A stretch of DNA of 64,000 bases from Allopusillimonas sp008369125 (GTDB taxonomy: Bacteria > Pseudomonadota > Gammaproteobacteria > Burkholderiales > Burkholderiaceae_B). The number at the start of each line of letters is the position of its first letter. Positions within the stretch are counted from its first letter, which is position 1. Below the pieces are notes generated by a model. The model was given only the letters and a program-made list of their open reading frames with translations. It was not told the origin of the DNA and did not search any database. Positions 60,303-64,000 of the stretch are shown here, piece after piece. A program made the translations under genes and the position numbers. The stretch is taken from contig NZ_VOAY01000001.1 in NCBI RefSeq assembly GCF_008369125.1, forward strand, positions 744,001 to 808,000, in the 5' to 3' direction.

Positions 60303-61064
60303 ATGCCCGGCAGTTCTACCACATTAGTCATTCCGGATAACACCGACGTCCCGCGCCATCTTGCCATAATCATGGACGGTAACGGGCGTTGGGCTACAAG
60401 CCGGTTTCTGCCCCGCACAGCGGGGCATGTACGAGGCGTGCAAGCTGTACGGCGCGTTGTCGAAGCCTGTGGCCGCCACGGTATCAAATACCTGACACTG
60501 TTTGCGTTTAGCTCCGAAAACTGGCGCAGACCGGCCGAAGAAGTATCGTTGCTCATGCGGCTTTTTATTCAAACCCTTGAAAAAGAAGTCAACAAGCTCG
60601 ATAAGCGCGGTGCCAGGCTGCGCATTGTGGGCGACCTCTCGGCATTCGAGCCCGGTCTACAAAAACTTATTCGTGAGGCCGAGGCGCGCACGGCTCATAA
60701 CTCAGCGCTGGTTCTTACCATTGCGGCCAACTATGGCGGTCGCTGGGATATCCTCCAAGCGATGCGGCGCTTACTTGAAGATCGGCCCGACCTCGCGCAG
60801 AATCCGGCCGACCTTAACGAGGCAGCGCTGGCACCGTATTTATCCATGTCCTATGCGCCCGAACCCGATCTGTTCATTCGTACCGGTGGCGAGCAGCGCA
60901 TTTCCAATTTTCTCATCTGGCAACTCGCCTATACTGAGCTTTATTTTTCGCCCGATTACTGGCCTGATTTCGGGACGGCGCAGATTGACGCCGCCATCGA
61001 TTGGTATAAGGCTCGGGAGCGCCGCTTTGGGCGCACCAGCGCCCAGCTCGCCGCAAAAAACTAA
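60303..61064 (+). CDS. uppS: Undecaprenyl diphosphate synthase
   Basis: Cis-prenyltransferase that makes the C55 lipid carrier of peptidoglycan and other polymers. HLAIIMDGNGRWATSR contains the catalytic Asp, GHVRGVQAVRRVVEAC, LFAFSSENWRRP and the C-terminal LFIRTGGEQRISNFLIWQLAYTEL complete the pattern (RTGGEQRISNFL in the usual form). Two starts are possible: the ATG at 60303 (253 residues) or a TTG at 60291 that adds four residues; neither has a strong ribosome site, so coupling to frr is likely. Confidence 0.95.
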   Translation: MPGSSTTLVIPDNTDVPRHLAIIMDGNGRWATSRFLPRTAGHVRGVQAVRRVVEACGRHGIKYLTLFAFSSENWRRPAEEVSLLMRLFIQTLEKEVNKLDKRGARLRIVGDLSAFEPGLQKLIREAEARTAHNSALVLTIAANYGGRWDILQAMRRLLEDRPDLAQNPADLNEAALAPYLSMSYAPEPDLFIRTGGEQRISNFLIWQLAYTELYFSPDYWPDFGTAQIDAAIDWYKARERRFGRTSAQLAAKN

Positions 61065-61077
61065 CAGAGGTTGTTGA

Positions 61078-61938
61078 ATGCTCAAGCAGCGCATCATCAC
61101 TGCCATTATCCTTCTCGTGATACTGCTGGGGGCATTGCTTGCTGCCAGCCCATGGCCGTTGGTGCTGCTACTTACCCTTACGGCGGGTTGTGCGCTCTTC
61201 GAGTGGCTGCGGCTCACCTGGCTAAAGACGTCAGGTGCCATGCCCGCCATACTGGGCGTGCTCATGGGGGTCGCAATGTTGGCAGTTGCCTACCAATGGC
61301 TTGCCGCAACGCCCGCGCCCTGGGCGCTTGAGCTGCGAAGCGGGCTTAATTACTGGGTTATACCTGGTGTGGCCATTATCTGGGTTGCAGCGGCCACGGC
61401 CATGGTTGTGCGTGGGCAGGCGCAGCGCAAGGCGCATTGTGTCTGGCTTAGTTTGTTTGGCATCTTCGCCGTTGTGGCCGTCTGGGCGTCACTGGTGCAG
61501 CTCTATTTGCTGCACGGCGCTTGGTATCTGGTATCTCTGTTGGCCCTCATCTGGTTTGCCGATATCGCCGCCTATTTTGTCGGCAGGGCGATAGGGCGCC
61601 ATAAACTGGCCCCCAAGGTTAGCCCCGGCAAAACCTGGGAGGGTGCCGTGGGCGGCGTTGTGGCTGCCACGGCCTGGGTGTTAATCAGCGCGTATTGGCC
61701 CGGAAGTTTCGGTGCGACACTGGCCTTGCGTTGGCCGGTCGGCATCGTCATACTTATTGCCATTGGGCTGGCAGCGATCTCCATAGTGGGTGACCTGTTT
61801 GAATCATTGCTCAAACGACGTGCGGGTGTTAAAGATTCCAGCCAACTCCTGCCCGGCCATGGTGGTGTCTACGATCGTATTGATGCACTGTTGCCCGTGG
61901 CGCCACTGGCTTTGTTACTGACGGGGCTTCCAATCTGA
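61078..61938 (+). CDS. cdsA: Phosphatidate cytidylyltransferase
   Basis: Inner-membrane enzyme that forms CDP-diacylglycerol, precursor of all phospholipids, including the cardiolipin made by ClsB encoded elsewhere in the window. About eight membrane segments. The signature near the C-terminus, SLLKRRAGVKDSSQLLPGHGG, matches the CDP-diglyceride synthase pattern S-x-x-K-R-x4-K-D-...-H-G-G. Upstream WFADIAAYFVGRAIGRHKLAPKVSPGKTWEG is also conserved (blocks DIAAYFVGRAIGRHKL and SPGKTWEG). 286 residues. Its stop and the dxr start share one base. Confidence 0.96.
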   Translation: MLKQRIITAIILLVILLGALLAASPWPLVLLLTLTAGCALFEWLRLTWLKTSGAMPAILGVLMGVAMLAVAYQWLAATPAPWALELRSGLNYWVIPGVAIIWVAAATAMVVRGQAQRKAHCVWLSLFGIFAVVAVWASLVQLYLLHGAWYLVSLLALIWFADIAAYFVGRAIGRHKLAPKVSPGKTWEGAVGGVVAATAWVLISAYWPGSFGATLALRWPVGIVILIAIGLAAISIVGDLFESLLKRRAGVKDSSQLLPGHGGVYDRIDALLPVAPLALLLTGLPI

Positions 61939-63140
61939 TGAAATTTCAACGCGTGTGTGTGTTGGGCTCTACCGGTTCTATTGGCGAAAATACACTTGAC
62001 GTCATCGCTCGCCATCCTGACTCGATGGCCGTGTATGCTTTGAGCGCACACAGCCGCGTTGAGCGGCTGGCTGCCCAGGCAGCCGCCACATCGGCCCCCG
62101 TTGTTATTGTTGTCGACACAGCCGCCCGTGCGCGCTTTATACAGGCCTGGCCAGCCGCTAGGCCGCTTCCTGAAATTCGCGTTGGCGCTCAGGCACTGGC
62201 CGATACGGCTGCCGATCCCGAGGTTACGACCGTCATGGCCGCTATTGTCGGCGCTGCAGGCTTGCCGTCGGCACTTGCTGCGGCCCAGGCGGGCAAGCGC
62301 GTGCTGCTGGCCAACAAAGAAGCGCTGGTGGCTGCGGGCGGTTTGTTTATGCGTACGGTGCGCAATCATGGGGCCGAACTGCTGCCCATAGACAGCGAGC
62401 ACAACGCCATTTTTCAGTGCCTGCCAACCAATGCGTCGGCGTCGGCGCCGACCGAGCCGGCAAAAGGGGTGCGCCGCCTGCTGCTTACGGCTTCGGGTGG
62501 GCCGTTCCGGTGTACGGCACTTGACCAGCTAGATCACGTTACGCCCGATCAGGCATGTGCGCACCCAAACTGGAGCATGGGCCGTAAAATTTCGGTTGAC
62601 TCCGCGACCATGCTCAACAAGGGGCTTGAGGTTATTGAGGCTCACTGGCTTTTTGCCATGCCTGTTGATCGCATCCAGGTGTTGATTCACCCGCAGAGCA
62701 TGGTGCATTCCATGGTCGAATACGAAGACGGTTCCATTCTTGCGCAATTGGGGCAGCCCGACATGCGTACGCCCATTGCTTACGGTCTGGGGTTTCCGCA
62801 GCGTATCGAAAGCGGGGTGGGCTTGCTCCAGCTTGCTGCACTGGGTCGCCTTGACTTCGAACTCCCCGATTACGCCCGGTTCCCTTGCTTGAGGCTGGCG
62901 TTTGAGGCGCTGGTAGAGGGGCAGGCATCCTGTGTTGCCCTAAATGCAGCCAATGAAGTGGCTGTAGATCGATTTCTGAAAGAACAAATTGGCTATACTC
63001 AGATCGCGCGCATTATTGAGGCGAGTCTTGACCGGGTTGCCCGGCAGAGTTTGCCGGGGCCTGACACGCTCGAAGATGTGCTCGAGCTCGACGCACGTGC
63101 CCGAGGCATCGCTATAGAGCTTTGTACGTCGGTCGTCTGA
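61938..63140 (+). CDS. dxr: 1-deoxy-D-xylulose 5-phosphate reductoisomerase
   Basis: Commits DXP to isoprenoid synthesis by the MEP pathway, supplying the chain that UppS extends. NADPH motif CVLGSTGSIGENTLDVI, LLANKEALVAAG, the metal-binding DSEHNAIFQCL, LTASGGPFR and HPNWSMGRKISVDSATMLNKGLEVIEA (blocks HPNWSMGRKISVDSATM and NKGLEVIEAHWLF) are all present. 400 residues. Overlaps cdsA by one base; rseP follows. Confidence 0.97.
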   Translation: MKFQRVCVLGSTGSIGENTLDVIARHPDSMAVYALSAHSRVERLAAQAAATSAPVVIVVDTAARARFIQAWPAARPLPEIRVGAQALADTAADPEVTTVMAAIVGAAGLPSALAAAQAGKRVLLANKEALVAAGGLFMRTVRNHGAELLPIDSEHNAIFQCLPTNASASAPTEPAKGVRRLLLTASGGPFRCTALDQLDHVTPDQACAHPNWSMGRKISVDSATMLNKGLEVIEAHWLFAMPVDRIQVLIHPQSMVHSMVEYEDGSILAQLGQPDMRTPIAYGLGFPQRIESGVGLLQLAALGRLDFELPDYARFPCLRLAFEALVEGQASCVALNAANEVAVDRFLKEQIGYTQIARIIEASLDRVARQSLPGPDTLEDVLELDARARGIAIELCTSVV

Positions 63141-63163
63141 CGCGCGATTTTTTCCAGGATTCC

Positions 63164-64000
63164 ATGCTTTTTACCCTGATTGCCTTTGCCCTCGCACTTG
63201 GCGTTTTAGTTACCTTTCACGAACTGGGCCACTATTGGGTCGCCCGGCTTTGTGGCGTTCGCGTACTGCGCTTTTCGGTCGGGTTTGGCAAAGTGCTTGC
63301 ACGTCGTACCGACAGGCATGGCACAGAATGGGCACTTTCGGCCATACCTCTGGGTGGGTACGTAAAAATGCTTGATGACGCCCCTGAGGGGGCATCGCCT
63401 GCCGAGGCGGATCAAGCGTTTAACCGTAAAACCCTGGGCCAGCGCAGTGCCATCGTCATGGCTGGCCCTTTCGCCAATCTGTTACTGGCGGCCATACTGT
63501 ATACGCTGCTGAACCTGATGGGCACAAGCGAGCCTGCAGCCGTGCTTGCACCTCCTGCGCACAGTACAGCGGCAGCACAGGCCGGCCTGTTGGGTGGGGA
63601 CCGCATATTGGCGGTCAACGACCAACCCGTCAAGTCCTGGAGCGAGGTGCGCTGGCAGCTGCTTGACGCGGTTACCAGCGGGGGTGAAGCGAGTGTAACG
63701 GTAGAGGGCGAGAGCGGCGCGCAGCGAGAACGTGTCTTGCGTTTTCAGGCAGAACAGATCGAGCCCGATGGTGCAGACCCCATGGCCGAGGCGGGGCTTG
63801 CCCTTGCCTTGCCACGGCCGGTCGTAAAAAGCGTCAATGTGGGCAGCCCTGGTGCGCACGCTGGCTTGCGCGAAGGCGATATTATCCTTAGCGTTGAAGG
63901 TGTCCAGCAACCGACCGCACAGGTGTTTATCAAGCACATCCAGGAGCATGCGGGCAAGTCTGTGCCATTGACGGTGCTGCGAGATGGTGCGCCCGTTGCA
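63164..64000 (+). CDS. rseP: RIP metalloprotease RseP (partial, cut by window end)
   Basis: Intramembrane site-2 protease that cleaves the anti-sigma factor RseA and remnant signal peptides. The zinc motif HELGHYW is in the first membrane helix at residues about 20-24. RTDRHGTEWALSAIPLGGYVKML follows (blocks GTEWALSAIPLGGYVKML), then AGPFANLLLAAILY. The first PDZ domain is about 110-190 and the second begins near SVNVGSPGAHAGLREGDIILSVEG. About 279 residues are visible; the C-terminal part with the second zinc-ligand motif and last helices is outside. Start ATG at 63164, with CCAGGA just before. Confidence 0.94.
   Translation, partial: MLFTLIAFALALGVLVTFHELGHYWVARLCGVRVLRFSVGFGKVLARRTDRHGTEWALSAIPLGGYVKMLDDAPEGASPAEADQAFNRKTLGQRSAIVMAGPFANLLLAAILYTLLNLMGTSEPAAVLAPPAHSTAAAQAGLLGGDRILAVNDQPVKSWSEVRWQLLDAVTSGGEASVTVEGESGAQRERVLRFQAEQIEPDGADPMAEAGLALALPRPVVKSVNVGSPGAHAGLREGDIILSVEGVQQPTAQVFIKHIQEHAGKSVPLTVLRDGAPVA

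Overview
The window is ordinary chromosomal DNA of a betaproteobacterium, most likely an Alcaligenaceae-type Burkholderiales. The case rests on gene order and protein style: gmk-rpoZ-spoT, folC-SPOR-cvpA-purF, glnD-map divergent from rpsB-tsf-pyrH-frr-uppS-cdsA-dxr-rseP, a pyruvate dehydrogenase operon whose E3 carries its own lipoyl domain, and a TRAP transporter. The genus cannot be fixed from the sequence alone. I see no prophage, complete insertion sequence, CRISPR array, tRNA or rRNA gene.

Layout. 1-5130: a partial cyclic-nucleotide-binding/CBS protein, rlmJ, ugpQ and a PpiD-like periplasmic chaperone. 5131-8453: a terminator-rich gap, then a leftward TRAP operon (dctP-dctQ-dctM) with a perfect 18-bp palindrome just upstream. 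8823-10702: an M23 peptidase and the AzlC/AzlD amino-acid exporter. 10878-14977: leftward spoT, rpoZ, gmk and an exonuclease III. 15193-15490: a self-contained small gene for a 46-residue charged protein, with its own putative promoter, ribosome site and terminator. 15544-20375: a BktB-type thiolase, a spermidine-synthase-like protein and a TrpX-type ABC importer. 20609-24945: an EEP phosphatase-ClsB-YbhN membrane-lipid operon, a glycine-zipper protein and a BON-domain lipoprotein. 25148-31365: an AcrA-AcrB-OprM type RND efflux pump. 31366-31933: an unusual gap with no gene.

31934-35459: pdxJ, a nitroreductase, a stand-alone dihydrolipoyl-dehydrogenase-like flavoprotein and a leftward SCO1/SenC protein. 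35782-41169: a leftward, overlapping series running sensor kinase, response regulator, folD, prlC. It is divergent from aceE-aceF-lpd (41462-47775), with a good promoter and two CATACAC repeats 20 bp apart in the shared control region. 47866-52301: folC, SPOR protein, cvpA and purF. 52304-52625: three to four decayed tandem repeats. Then dsbB, glnD and map run leftward. From 56967 to the right edge runs the translation, cell-envelope and isoprenoid cluster rpsB to rseP, the last gene being cut by the window end.

Most genes are housekeeping. The items most worth a second look are the 46-residue small-protein gene, the decayed tandem repeats after purF, the control region between the two-component system and the pyruvate dehydrogenase operon, the palindrome before the TRAP operon, and the gene-free stretch before pdxJ. 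I found no convincing undescribed multigene system.
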